A stretch of 64,000 nt of DNA from Nautilia profundicola AmH (GTDB lineage Bacteria > Campylobacterota > Campylobacteria > Campylobacterales > Nautiliaceae), in the NCBI RefSeq assembly GCF_000021725.1, contig NC_012115.1, positions 514,501 through 578,500 of the forward strand, read 5' to 3'. The translations under genes were made by a program, and so were the position numbers. Positions 28,356 to 36,388 of the stretch are shown here, in pieces; within the stretch, counting starts at the first letter, position 1; the number at the start of each line of letters is the position of its first letter. The notes beneath the pieces were generated by a model, which was given only the letters and a program-made list of their open reading frames with translations, was not told the DNA's origin and did no database searches.

Positions 28356-29573
28356 ATGCTTAAATTTAATACGTATTATGATTATGAAAACAAAAATTTA
28401 GAAACATTTGCATATGAGAGTCTTGTAAAAGAAAAAGAAAGCGGTGAAATAGGGTATTATCATCTTCCTAAAAATTCTATGGACTTATTAAATGAACTTG
28501 ACAATATAAATTACAACTTTGAAAAAATAGCGGTTATCGGTATAGGCGGATCTTCTCTCGGGACAAAAGCCATATACAGGCTATTAAAATCAAACTATAA
28601 AAACGTAAAAGAGATAGTTTTTCTTGAAAATACAGACCCGATCGAGCTTAAAAACCATTTTTCTAAAATAGATAAAAACAATACGCTTTTTTTAGTAATA
28701 TCTAAATCAGGGACCACAATTGAGACTATTTCAATTTTCAAAGCGGCGATCGATTACTTTAAACTTGATTTAAGTAATGATAAAATTATTGTAATTACGG
28801 ATCCCGCCTCAAACCTCGAAAAGTTTGCGGATAAATATTCTATAAAAGTTTTTAATATTCCAAAAAACGTGGGAGGTAGGTTTTCCGTATTCAGTGCTGT
28901 GGGTGTTGTGCCTTTGTATCTTGCGGGGTTTGACGTTAAAAAGGTTTTAAAAGGTGCGGATGAGTTTTTTGAGTCGTTTTTTAATAAAAGCGAATGGCAT
29001 CTTATAAGAAAAGCCGCCTTTTTATACGAAAGAAGCAGATGTTATAAGATGAATGTTGTGTTTTCATACTCTTCACTTTTGGATGAATTTAATAAATGGT
29101 ATGTACAGCTGTGGGGTGAGAGTCTTGGAAAAATCAATAAAAAAGGCGGAAGGGTAGGTCTTACTCCTATTGGATTGTTAGGTTCTATTGATCAGCATTC
29201 ATTTTTGCAGCTTTTGATAGAAGGTCCGAGAGATAAAACGGTTACTTTTATAAAGGTTAAAAATTTCGAAAATTCTTTAAAAATCCCGAATATTTCGCTG
29301 CCTTTTTTAGAAACGACAGATTTTGTAAACGGATATACGTTTAACGAACTTATAAACGCACAGTGTGACGCTACAAGAGAAAGTGTTGTTAGAAGCGGTA
29401 TTGACGTGGATGAAATCGTACTTGAAAAATTGAATGAAGAAAACGTGGGAATGCTGCTTGTATATTATGAACTGTTAACTTCCGCTGTAGGTGCGCTTTT
29501 TGAAATAAATACATACAATCAACCGGGCGTGGAGTTTGGTAAAAAGATCTTAAAAACCAAATTTAATTCATAA
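28356..29573 (+). CDS. pgi: Glucose-6-phosphate isomerase
   Basis: Interconverts glucose 6-phosphate and fructose 6-phosphate. The 405-residue protein is the short form seen in several Campylobacterota. Motifs: GIGGSSLGTKA, the phosphate-binding SKSGTTIET, the catalytic EFNKWYVQLWGESLGK region, and IDQHSFLQL with the catalytic histidine. It follows aat by 23 bases on the same strand and overlaps the convergent repressor gene by 11 bases. Confidence 0.96.
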   Translation: MLKFNTYYDYENKNLETFAYESLVKEKESGEIGYYHLPKNSMDLLNELDNINYNFEKIAVIGIGGSSLGTKAIYRLLKSNYKNVKEIVFLENTDPIELKNHFSKIDKNNTLFLVISKSGTTIETISIFKAAIDYFKLDLSNDKIIVITDPASNLEKFADKYSIKVFNIPKNVGGRFSVFSAVGVVPLYLAGFDVKKVLKGADEFFESFFNKSEWHLIRKAAFLYERSRCYKMNVVFSYSSLLDEFNKWYVQLWGESLGKINKKGGRVGLTPIGLLGSIDQHSFLQLLIEGPRDKTVTFIKVKNFENSLKIPNISLPFLETTDFVNGYTFNELINAQCDATRESVVRSGIDVDEIVLEKLNEENVGMLLVYYELLTSAVGALFEINTYNQPGVEFGKKILKTKFNS

Positions 29574-30180
29574 TCCTTACCACTTTTCCTATAATTTCGG
29601 CATCTTCCACCGTTTCGCCGGGATAGAGTTTATTGTCTGAAATAAGCTCTATTTTACCGTCGCTTCTTAGGTTTATTCTTTTTACAAATACTCCAGCGGG
29701 AGTGGATACTACGAATATTCCGCCGTTTTGTACGCTTTTATCGTTTCTGTCTATAAATATGATGCTGCCGTCTTTTATGGTAGGCTCCATCGAATCGCCT
29801 ATTACGTTTATGGCGTCTAAATCTTTATCTATAATTTTTTTGTCTATGTAAAGAGTTTCATAATTTTCATCAAAGTTGAGTGCTCCGCCTCCTGCACTTG
29901 CGTTTATGTCTTTAAAATATCTGATTTTAGAAAATTTTTCGGTTTCCGTTGCTATGTTTTCTATCTGCTGGTCAAACAGAAGCCAGTTAAGGGATATTTT
30001 TCTTTTTGCGCAAAAATATGCCAGCTCTTCAAAAGGGATTTTATTTCTTTTTTTAAGCATTGAGAGATGTTCCGGAGTAATCCCTAATGCTTTTGCCACG
30101 TCTTTGTTTAAAACTTTTCTCTCACCAATCTCCAAAGATAATATATCTTTAATTTTTTCTATTATTTTTTCAAAATTCAT
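29563..30180 (-). CDS. S24-family (LexA/CI-type) self-cleaving repressor
   Basis: A 205-residue protein with an N-terminal DNA-binding domain (about 20-70; NKDVAKALGITPEHLSMLKK) and a C-terminal S24 peptidase domain. Catalytic Ser130 (GDSMEPT) and Lys167 (VFVKRI) are present, and an Ala-Gly bond at 96/97 in NASAGGG is a likely self-cleavage site. ATG 30180 is preferred over the upstream TTG at 30195 because AAGGA is correctly spaced. It is divergent from a Y-family polymerase. LexA is missing from many Campylobacterota, so this may replace it in the damage response; that role is inferred. Confidence 0.9.
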   Translation of the reverse strand: MNFEKIIEKIKDILSLEIGERKVLNKDVAKALGITPEHLSMLKKRNKIPFEELAYFCAKRKISLNWLLFDQQIENIATETEKFSKIRYFKDINASAGGGALNFDENYETLYIDKKIIDKDLDAINVIGDSMEPTIKDGSIIFIDRNDKSVQNGGIFVVSTPAGVFVKRINLRSDGKIELISDNKLYPGETVEDAEIIGKVVRIMN

Positions 30181-30188
30181 ATTATTCC

Positions 30189-30234
30189 TTAACAAACTGT
30201 TAATTTAAGTTTCAATATTATATCAGTTTGTTAA
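30189..30234 (-). promoter_or_regulatory. Operator-like inverted repeats of the S24 repressor
   Basis: The palindrome TTAACA-AAC-TGTTAA lies at 30189-30203, in the leader just before the repressor's ribosome-binding site. An 11-base inverted copy of its left part (CAGTTTGTTAA on the plus strand) lies at 30224-30234, inside the promoter spacer. Centres are 35 bases apart. Two related sites that overlap the promoter suggest autorepression. Confidence 0.7.
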
Positions 30235-30246
30235 TATTTGTGTCAA
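30217..30246 (-). promoter_or_regulatory. Sigma-70 promoter of the S24 repressor
   Basis: On the minus strand a perfect TTGACA (30241-30246) and a perfect TATAAT (30217-30222) are separated by 18 bases, 37 bases before the ATG. The spacer contains an operator-like half of the TTAACAAACTG element. Confidence 0.8.
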
Positions 30247-30260
30247 GAAAAAAGTTGTTT

Positions 30261-30321
30261 AAGTTAGTTAGGGTAGTTAAGGTTAGTTAAAGTTAGTTGA
30301 GGTTAGTTGAAGTTGGTTAGG
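30261..30321 (+). repeat. Decamer repeat array between repressor and polymerase genes
   Basis: Six degenerate units of about 10 bases (AAGTTAGTTA, GGGTAGTTA, AGGTTAGTTA, AAGTTAGTTG, AGGTTAGTTG, AAGTTGGTTA). The segment TTAGTTGAAG at 30303-30312 is matched by its inverse CTTCAACTAA at 30340-30349, which could form a hairpin in the polymerase leader. Confidence 0.8.
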
Positions 30322-30397
30322 TTTTTAGAGTGTAAATAACTTCAACTAATCATAAAAAACTAAATTAACTTAAAGAGTATACCTTTAAAGGAAGGAT

Positions 30398-31636
30398 ATG
30401 AAGATACATTTGGATTTGGACTCGTTTTTCGTATCCGCACACAGAATAGAAGATAAAACCCTTTTGAATAAACCGGTAGTTGTTGTTAAAAGAAATGATA
30501 AAGAAATATTTAAAAATGAAAAAACAAAACTTTTGAATTTAAATGAGGGAGCTTTTACAGGGGATCTGATAGTGGGGGATGAAAAGTACGACAAAAGCTA
30601 TTTTCTTGAAAACGGCAAAGTAAGAGGCATAGTAGTAACGGCCAGTTATGAAGCGAGGGAACTTGGAATAAAAACAGGTACAACCCTTGCCGAGGCTCTT
30701 AGAATCTATCCGAAACTGACGGTTCTTACCCCTAATTATAAACTTTATCATATACTTTCTTACAAACTGAAGCTTTTTTTAGAAAAGAAAATACCTCTTG
30801 TTGAACAGTACAGCATCGACGAGTTTTTCGGTGATTTGGAAGGGTGGGTGAATGATGGTGAAATTTACGGGTTTATCAAAACATTAAAGGATGAAATTTG
30901 GAAAAGGTTTAATCTCCCGGTATCCATAGGCGCTGCAAAAAGCAAATGGACAGCCAAGCTTGCAACGTCATTTGCAAAACCCGACGGAATAAAAGTGGTA
31001 AAAAATATAGATGAATTTATTGAAAATATACCTGTAGAAAAATTTCCAGGTATCGGGAAAAGAATAGAAAAAAGGATTAAAGAAAAAGGAATATTGACTT
31101 TAGGGGATGTAAAGAGAGAAAAAGAGTATTTCTATTCTTGGGGAAAGGCGGGAGTGCAGCTTTATAACAGGGTTTGCGGAACTGATAATGAAAAAGTTAT
31201 TCAAAAAAGTGAAAGAAAAAGCATAGGTATTTCCAGAAGGTTTGATCCCGTTTACGACAGAAAAGAAATAATCAGAAGAATCGGAATACTATGCAGGTAT
31301 CTTTCTTTTTTGGTTAAAAAGAAAAAAGTAAATCCTACTTTTTATTATCTGAGTATCAAATACAAACACTCCAAAAAATCAAAAGCGCATATAACACTTG
31401 ATAGAATATTTAACGAAATGTTGTTAAAAGAAGTAATGGTAACGCTTTTTTACAGGGCTGATATAGAGGATGATTATATTATTTCTTTAGGTATAAGCGT
31501 TTCTAAGTTTAAAAAAGTTTCAAATCTTTTTGATCTGGAAGAAGATAGAAAAATGGAAAAATTAAATGATGCGATTTATAAATTAAGAAGCAGATACGGG
31601 CTTTCAGCCCTGATTAGCGCTTCGGAGATTATTTAA
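30398..31636 (+). CDS. Y-family translesion DNA polymerase (DinB/UmuC type)
   Basis: A 412-residue polymerase with HLDLDSFF at 4-11 and the catalytic YSIDEFFGD at 138-146. The palm/finger element TASYEARELGI, a helix-hairpin-helix (FPGIGKRI) and a little-finger domain (about 235-350) follow. An extra segment of about 44 residues (31-74) sits between the first strand and the fingers, compared with canonical DinB. AAAGGAAGG precedes the ATG. It is divergent from an S24 repressor, so it is probably damage-inducible. Confidence 0.93.
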   Translation: MKIHLDLDSFFVSAHRIEDKTLLNKPVVVVKRNDKEIFKNEKTKLLNLNEGAFTGDLIVGDEKYDKSYFLENGKVRGIVVTASYEARELGIKTGTTLAEALRIYPKLTVLTPNYKLYHILSYKLKLFLEKKIPLVEQYSIDEFFGDLEGWVNDGEIYGFIKTLKDEIWKRFNLPVSIGAAKSKWTAKLATSFAKPDGIKVVKNIDEFIENIPVEKFPGIGKRIEKRIKEKGILTLGDVKREKEYFYSWGKAGVQLYNRVCGTDNEKVIQKSERKSIGISRRFDPVYDRKEIIRRIGILCRYLSFLVKKKKVNPTFYYLSIKYKHSKKSKAHITLDRIFNEMLLKEVMVTLFYRADIEDDYIISLGISVSKFKKVSNLFDLEEDRKMEKLNDAIYKLRSRYGLSALISASEII

Positions 31637-31638
31637 AA

Positions 31639-32427
31639 TTATCTTTTAAGATTGTTTACGGTTTGAAGCATCTCGTCACTTGTTACGATTGCTTTACTTG
31701 CCGCGTCGTATGCTCTTTGACCTGTGATAAGGTCCGTCATTTCTTCAACAAGCTGAACGTTACTCATTTCAACAAACCCCTGTCTTAGCTCTCCCGTTCC
31801 GTCAAGTCCCGGCGTTGAGACTATAGGATCACCCGAAGCCGTAGTATCGATATATAAATTGCTACCCAATGAATGAAGTCCGGCCGGATTTATAAATTTT
31901 GCAATTTCAATCTGACCGATTTGCTGCATTTGTGTCTGTCCGGCTTCCAAAACAGATACGGTTCCGTCCGTTCCTATTGAAACCTGTACGGTGTCTGCGG
32001 GAAGTGTAATGTTTGGGATTAATTTATAGCCGTCACTTGTTACGATGTTTCCGTCCGCATCAAGTTTAAAAGCACCGTCTCTTGTATATGCGATTCTTCC
32101 ATCAGGCAGTTGCACTTGAAAAAATCCGTCTCCCTGGATTGCAACGTCAAGATTATTGCCCGTTTCTTTAAAATTTCCCTGTGAAAATATTTTTGTAACG
32201 GCTGTAGGTCTTACACCAAGCCCTACATTAATTCCCGTAGGCGATTGTGTCGTTGTGGACGTAGATGTTCCGGCATATTCCATTGTCTGATAAAACAGAT
32301 CCGCAAATTCAGCACGCTGCTTTTTGTATCCTATAGTGTTTACATTTGAAATATTGTTTGAAACTACGTCTATTTGCATTTGCTGTGCCATCATCCCTGT
32401 GGCTGCCGTATACAAACTTCTTACCAT
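31639..32427 (-). CDS. flgG: Flagellar basal-body rod protein FlgG
   Basis: Distal rod protein of the flagellum, exported by the flagellar type III apparatus. The 262-residue protein has the N-terminal rod motif SLYTAATGMMAQQMQIDVVSNNISNVNT cut here for length, the central GDGFFQV and DGAFKLDADG segments, and the C-terminal QLVEEMTDLITGQRAYDAASK helix. Length is standard. It follows flgF on the same strand after a 347-base gap that carries its own sigma-54 promoter. Confidence 0.95.
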   Translation of the reverse strand: MVRSLYTAATGMMAQQMQIDVVSNNISNVNTIGYKKQRAEFADLFYQTMEYAGTSTSTTTQSPTGINVGLGVRPTAVTKIFSQGNFKETGNNLDVAIQGDGFFQVQLPDGRIAYTRDGAFKLDADGNIVTSDGYKLIPNITLPADTVQVSIGTDGTVSVLEAGQTQMQQIGQIEIAKFINPAGLHSLGSNLYIDTTASGDPIVSTPGLDGTGELRQGFVEMSNVQLVEEMTDLITGQRAYDAASKAIVTSDEMLQTVNNLKR

Positions 32428-32774
32428 TTTAAATCCTTTTTATATATGTTGTTGATTCAAAGCAAAATCCGTTCCAAAATGTTGATAGGTTGTTAAAGTT
32501 AGTTAGCGGTGTTAAAGTTTGTTATGATTTATTGGTGTAATAGCCATTGCTATATTGATAATTGGATTTGTTATGCTTATTGCTTTGGTGTTTGGTACTG
32601 CTCAAATCTCGGTTCTCTTTATACCCACAAAGTCATGGTTATATTAAAACACATCTGACAATTTTCACTTTTTTTCACTTACTCTTTCTACTCTTTTTCC
32701 CGTTTTGCCCTTTTTTATACTTGGAACTTGGCAATTTTTTATTTTTTATTTTACATTGTATATTATCAATTGTT
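32428..32774 (-). other. 347-base gap between flgF and flgG
   Basis: The end next to flgG holds its sigma-54 promoter. Next to it (32481-32524) is a degenerate GTTAGTTA/GTTAAAGTT repeat like the array at 30261. The other half is T- and A-rich, with short 7-base-like words on the minus strand (GTAAGTGAAAAAAAGTGAAA). A plus-strand frame (32562-32819) is low-complexity and has no gene support. I see no RNA gene. Confidence 0.6.
32460..32475 (-). promoter_or_regulatory. Sigma-54 promoter of flgG
   Basis: On the minus strand TTGGAACGGATTTTGCTTT has the -24 GGAAC and -12 TTGCTT elements with standard spacing, matching the sigma-54 consensus used for rod and hook genes in Helicobacter and Campylobacter. 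It lies 33-48 bases before the start codon. Confidence 0.88.
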
Positions 32775-33560
32775 TTACGCCCTTACATTGGCGAGTTTTT
32801 CAATTGCGTCACGATTTAAATCATCCATAAATGTTGTCATAACTTTTTGATACTGTTCTACAAGTCTGTTTGTTTCGATTAAGTCTGTCATTTCACGAAT
32901 CGGATTTACGTTTGATTTTTCTAAAAATCCTTGCAGTGTTGAGTTTTTAGTGTCAATAGTAGCTGTATCGGGAATAAAATCAAACATATTGTCACCTACT
33001 TTTTTAAGAGTGTTTAGGTTGTCGATTTTTACAATTTTAAAAGTAGCTACTTTTTCGTTGTTTTGATAAATGTTTCCGTTTTTGTCTATAGTTACGGGAT
33101 ATGATGGTGCCAATTGAATAGGATTGTTTTGTTCGTCAAGAACCTGATAACCGTCTTTTGTAACAAGGTATCCGTTAGCGTCTAAATTAAAGTTACCGGC
33201 ACGTGTAAGTTTTTCTCCGTTTGGAGTGTTGATTGCAAAAAACTGATTTTTTTCTTTTAAGGCTATATCCAACGGATTTGAAGTTTTTTGTAAATCTCCG
33301 ATATCGTAATTTGTGTATTCTTCCACAACGATAGGTACTTTATTAAGATTTCTGTTTATAAATTTGGCGGCTTCTTTGGTGTTGTTTTCAAGTGGCAGAT
33401 TGTCTCTTTTTTCACTAAACAATCTTTCAAAATCGCCGATTATAATATCGTCTTGTTTAAAGCCTGCAGTGTTGACATTTGCCAGGTTGTTTGATATAAC
33501 GTTTAGCCTGTTGAACTGAGTGACCATAGCACCGGTGGCGTCGTAATATCCGTTTATCAT
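32775..33560 (-). CDS. flgF: Flagellar basal-body rod protein FlgF (FlgG paralogue)
   Basis: A 261-residue rod protein. The N-terminus GYYDATGAMVTQFNRLNVIS with NNLANVNTAGFK, and the C-terminal SNVNPIREMTDLIETNR, are typical of the FlgF/FlgG family. It is distinct from the FlgG at 31639-32427 and precedes it on the same strand, so FlgF (proximal rod) is the best call; some Campylobacterota annotations call it FlgG2. It has its own sigma-54 promoter and is divergent from rpoD. Confidence 0.9.
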   Translation of the reverse strand: MINGYYDATGAMVTQFNRLNVISNNLANVNTAGFKQDDIIIGDFERLFSEKRDNLPLENNTKEAAKFINRNLNKVPIVVEEYTNYDIGDLQKTSNPLDIALKEKNQFFAINTPNGEKLTRAGNFNLDANGYLVTKDGYQVLDEQNNPIQLAPSYPVTIDKNGNIYQNNEKVATFKIVKIDNLNTLKKVGDNMFDFIPDTATIDTKNSTLQGFLEKSNVNPIREMTDLIETNRLVEQYQKVMTTFMDDLNRDAIEKLANVRA

Positions 33561-33581
33561 GTAAAGCCTTTTTATAAAGGT

Positions 33582-33598
33582 AAAGCAATAAGCGTTCC
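33582..33598 (-). promoter_or_regulatory. Sigma-54 promoter of flgF
   Basis: On the minus strand TTGGAACGCTTATTGCTTT shows -24 GGAAC and -12 TTGCTTT with the same spacing as the flgG promoter, 22-38 bases before the ATG. Confidence 0.88.
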
Positions 33599-33610
33599 AA
33601 AAATTTTTAG

Positions 33611-33616
33611 TATAAT
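33611..33616 (+). promoter_or_regulatory. -10 box upstream of rpoD
   Basis: TATAAT within TAGTATAAT, 82 bases before the preferred rpoD start and 13 bases from the -24 element of the divergent flgF sigma-54 promoter. The two promoters are nearly back to back. Confidence 0.55.
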
Positions 33617-33697
33617 TCCACTCTTAAAATGAGTGGTTTGCAATCGATAGCGTTAAACTATCCATTGCACACTACTCACACAAAAAAAGGAGCATTA

Positions 33698-35512
33698 ATG
33701 GCATTGCCAAAAGAACTCGAAAAACTCTTTAAATCCAATAAAAACGGAATTGTTACGTATGAAACTATTGTTAATTTATTACCAAAAGTTCCTACAAAAA
33801 CTCAAAGTAAAGAGATACTAAAAGCCGCAAAAGAATACAATATCAAACTAATGACGGCAGCTGAAGTTGCTAAGCTTAAAAACCTTGAAGACGTTGTTAA
33901 AAACGAAGAAGAAAGAGAAAGAAAAAAAGAAGAACTTGCAGAGGATATTCTTAAAGACAAAGAACTGCTTGAATGGAGCAGGTCCGATTCTCCTGTCAGG
34001 ATGTATCTGAGGGAAATGGGACACATACCTCTTCTTGATAAAGACGAAGAAATTGAAATATTCAGAAGAATTCAGCTTGGTGAAGAGATTATTCTTGATG
34101 CGATCTGTTCAATTCCTTTTTTAATAGATCTTGTACTTAAATATAAAGAGCCTCTACTAAACAGGGAAAGAAGGGTAAAAGAACTTTTCAAAAACTTTGT
34201 TGAAGAAGAAGAAGTTGATGATGAGGATTCAAAAGAAGGAAAAAGACAGAAAAAAATCTCAATCCGTGAAAAAAGAATCAACGAACTTTTCAAAAACCTT
34301 GAAAAAGCGAAAAAAGAGTGGGAAAAAGTACTTGATGAATACGATCAGGTAATTAATGCAAAAGATATGGACGAGCTTGAGAGACTGCATAAAATCCTGC
34401 AGCTTACATTTAAAAAGAAAAAAGTAAAAGAAGCTCTTAACGAGCTCGGATATACGTCAAAACTTATCAATGAAATCGTTAAAACAGTTGAAACCGCTCT
34501 TAAAGGTGATAAGGATTTTGAAAAAGAACTTAAGAAAAAAGAATATAAACTGCCGTTATTCAATGAACAGCTAAGAAAACTTCACAAAGAAATTCTAAGC
34601 AAGATTACCGAGCTTAGTAAAGAAGATATCGCCGCAATGGTTCCGGAACACACGATGGTAAACGTTTATATGGATATCAAAAAGCTTGTAGAAGCAAAAA
34701 AAGCCAGTGAAAATATGTTCGGGATGGAGCCTGAAAAACTCGAAGTAATCCTTGAACAGCTAAAACGCGGTAAAAAAATCACAACCGAAGCCAAAGAAAA
34801 AATGGCAAGGGCGAACCTCAGACTTGTTGTAAGTATCGCTAAAAAATATACAAACCGTGGTCTTCCTTTCCTTGATCTGATCCAGGAAGGAAACATAGGG
34901 CTTATGAAAGCTATTGACAAATTTGAATTTGAAAAAGGGTATAAGTTTTCAACATACGCCACATGGTGGATAAGACAGGCAATTTCACGTGCCATTGCAG
35001 ACCAGGCAAGAACGGTAAGAATTCCTATACATATGATTGAAAACATTAACCAGATCAATAAAATCGTAAGAAAATACGTGCAGGAAGAAGGAAAAGAGCC
35101 GTCTTTGGAAGTAATTGCCAAAGAGATGAAAATGCCTATAGAAAAAGTAAAACAGATTCTGAAAATTTCAAAAGAACCTGTGTCTCTTGAAGCTCCTGTG
35201 GGAGAAGAGGAAGACGGAAAATTCGGAGATTTTATCGAAGATAAAACATTTACGAACCCTTATGAAGAGGTTGTAAACGAGGATCTTAGAAAACATATCG
35301 AAGAGATTTTGGAACAGCTTAACGAAAGAGAAAGAGCGGTTATTAAAATGAGATTCGGTCTGATGCCTGATAAGAGTGAAAGAACTCTTGAAGAAATCGG
35401 AAAAGCATTAAATGTAACAAGAGAGAGGGTAAGACAGATTGAAAGCAGTGCGATTAAGAAACTAAGACACCCTAACATCGGGAAGTTTTTGAAAAACTAT
35501 ATTGAGAGCTGA
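33698..35512 (+). CDS. rpoD: Primary sigma factor RpoD (sigma-70)
   Basis: Directs RNA polymerase to housekeeping promoters. A start at 33698 ([11 protein letters not shown], 604 residues) is preferred over the in-frame ATG at 33629, because AAAGGAG lies 6 bases before it and the upstream 23 residues look non-conserved. Region 1.2 ([18 protein letters not shown]), a long acidic/lysine-rich non-conserved region, region 2 ([20 protein letters not shown], then [10 protein letters not shown]), region 3 and region 4 ([16 protein letters not shown]) are all visible. Confidence 0.97.
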   Translation: MALPKELEKLFKSNKNGIVTYETIVNLLPKVPTKTQSKEILKAAKEYNIKLMTAAEVAKLKNLEDVVKNEEERERKKEELAEDILKDKELLEWSRSDSPVRMYLREMGHIPLLDKDEEIEIFRRIQLGEEIILDAICSIPFLIDLVLKYKEPLLNRERRVKELFKNFVEEEEVDDEDSKEGKRQKKISIREKRINELFKNLEKAKKEWEKVLDEYDQVINAKDMDELERLHKILQLTFKKKKVKEALNELGYTSKLINEIVKTVETALKGDKDFEKELKKKEYKLPLFNEQLRKLHKEILSKITELSKEDIAAMVPEHTMVNVYMDIKKLVEAKKASENMFGMEPEKLEVILEQLKRGKKITTEAKEKMARANLRLVVSIAKKYTNRGLPFLDLIQEGNIGLMKAIDKFEFEKGYKFSTYATWWIRQAISRAIADQARTVRIPIHMIENINQINKIVRKYVQEEGKEPSLEVIAKEMKMPIEKVKQILKISKEPVSLEAPVGEEEDGKFGDFIEDKTFTNPYEEVVNEDLRKHIEEILEQLNERERAVIKMRFGLMPDKSERTLEEIGKALNVTRERVRQIESSAIKKLRHPNIGKFLKNYIES

Positions 35513-35518
35513 TAAATA

Positions 35519-35549
35519 ATGGAGAATGGAGAATTGAGAATGGAGAATT
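35519..35549 (+). repeat. Heptamer repeat at the rpoD-nadE junction (module copy 2)
   Basis: ATGGAGAATGGAGAATTGAG followed by AATGGAGAATT, beginning 7 bases after the rpoD stop. The 15-mer GGAGAATTGAGAATG at 35528-35542 carries GGAG, 8 bases and the preferred nadE ATG, exactly as at 22001-22015. Confidence 0.85.
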
Positions 35550-36355
35550 ATAAACTCTCCAACGTTGGGAAATGGGAGCTGATTGAGAGGTTTTTGATTA
35601 AATTCATACAAGAAGAGATTACAAAAACCGGGCTTAAAAAGGGTATATGCGGACTAAGCGGAGGGATTGACTCCGCCGTTGTAGCCGTACTTGCGAAAAA
35701 AGCTCTCGGTGATAATTTTAAAGCCTTTTTACTTCCTTCACAGTTTTCAAGCAAATCAAGCGTTGAAGACGCTCTTAAACTTTGTGAAAAGTTTGACATA
35801 GACCATGAAACAATCTCGATCGCTCCGCTTTTAAACGCATATCCTATTGATGATAAAGTCAGATTCGGAAATTTCTCTGCACGTATGAGAATGGCTATTC
35901 TTTATGATAAAAGTGCGGAACTCGGAGCTCTTGTAATCGGTACGAGCAACAAAAGCGAACTTTTACTCGGATACGGGACGCTTTTTGGAGATCTTGCGAG
36001 TGCATTAAATCCAATAGGGGATCTTTATAAAACGGAAATTTTTGAGTTTGCCGAATACCTCGGAGTTAACGAAGAGATTATAAATAAACCGCCAAGCGCT
36101 GACCTGTGGGAAGGCCAGAGCGATGAAAAAGAGCTCGGATACACATACGAAGAACTTGATGCGGTATTGAGGGATTTTGTGGATGAAAGAGCCACAAAAG
36201 AGGAGCTTTTAAGAAAATACGATAAAGATTTGGTTGAGTTTGTCCTTAAAAAGATCTATTTTAATCAGTTCAAAAGAAAAATGCCGATAATCGCAAAACT
36301 TAAAAGCAGAACGATAACACACGACTTTTTATACGAAAGAGACATAAAACTGTAA
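35540..36355 (+). CDS. nadE: NAD synthetase NadE (ammonia-type)
   Basis: Makes NAD from deamido-NAD, ATP and ammonia. The core shows the ATP-pyrophosphatase loop GLSGGIDSAV, then GTSNKSELLLGYGT, NPIGDLYKTEI and PPSADLWEGQSDE. There is no glutaminase domain, so it belongs to the short ammonia- or glutaminase-partner form (271 residues from ATG 35540). An in-frame ATG at 35519 would add seven repeat-encoded residues (MENGELR) but lacks a good ribosome-binding site. Confidence 0.95.
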   Translation: MENYKLSNVGKWELIERFLIKFIQEEITKTGLKKGICGLSGGIDSAVVAVLAKKALGDNFKAFLLPSQFSSKSSVEDALKLCEKFDIDHETISIAPLLNAYPIDDKVRFGNFSARMRMAILYDKSAELGALVIGTSNKSELLLGYGTLFGDLASALNPIGDLYKTEIFEFAEYLGVNEEIINKPPSADLWEGQSDEKELGYTYEELDAVLRDFVDERATKEELLRKYDKDLVEFVLKKIYFNQFKRKMPIIAKLKSRTITHDFLYERDIKL

Positions 36356-36388
36356 GTGAAAAGTGTAAAGTGAAAAATTTAAAGTTAA
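36354..36388 (+). repeat. Heptamer repeat across the nadE-lpxK junction
   Basis: Five 7-base units: AAGTGAA, AAGTGTA, AAGTGAA, AAATTTA, AAGTTAA. It begins inside the nadE stop codon (TAA at 36353-36355) and spans the GTG start proposed for lpxK. The word differs from the GAGAATG family but the period and location are the same. Confidence 0.75.

Noticed and set aside
32562-32819. 85-residue plus-strand frame in the flgF-flgG gap
   Set aside because: It is Phe/Leu-rich low-complexity sequence on the wrong strand, overlaps the flgF stop and has no start signal.
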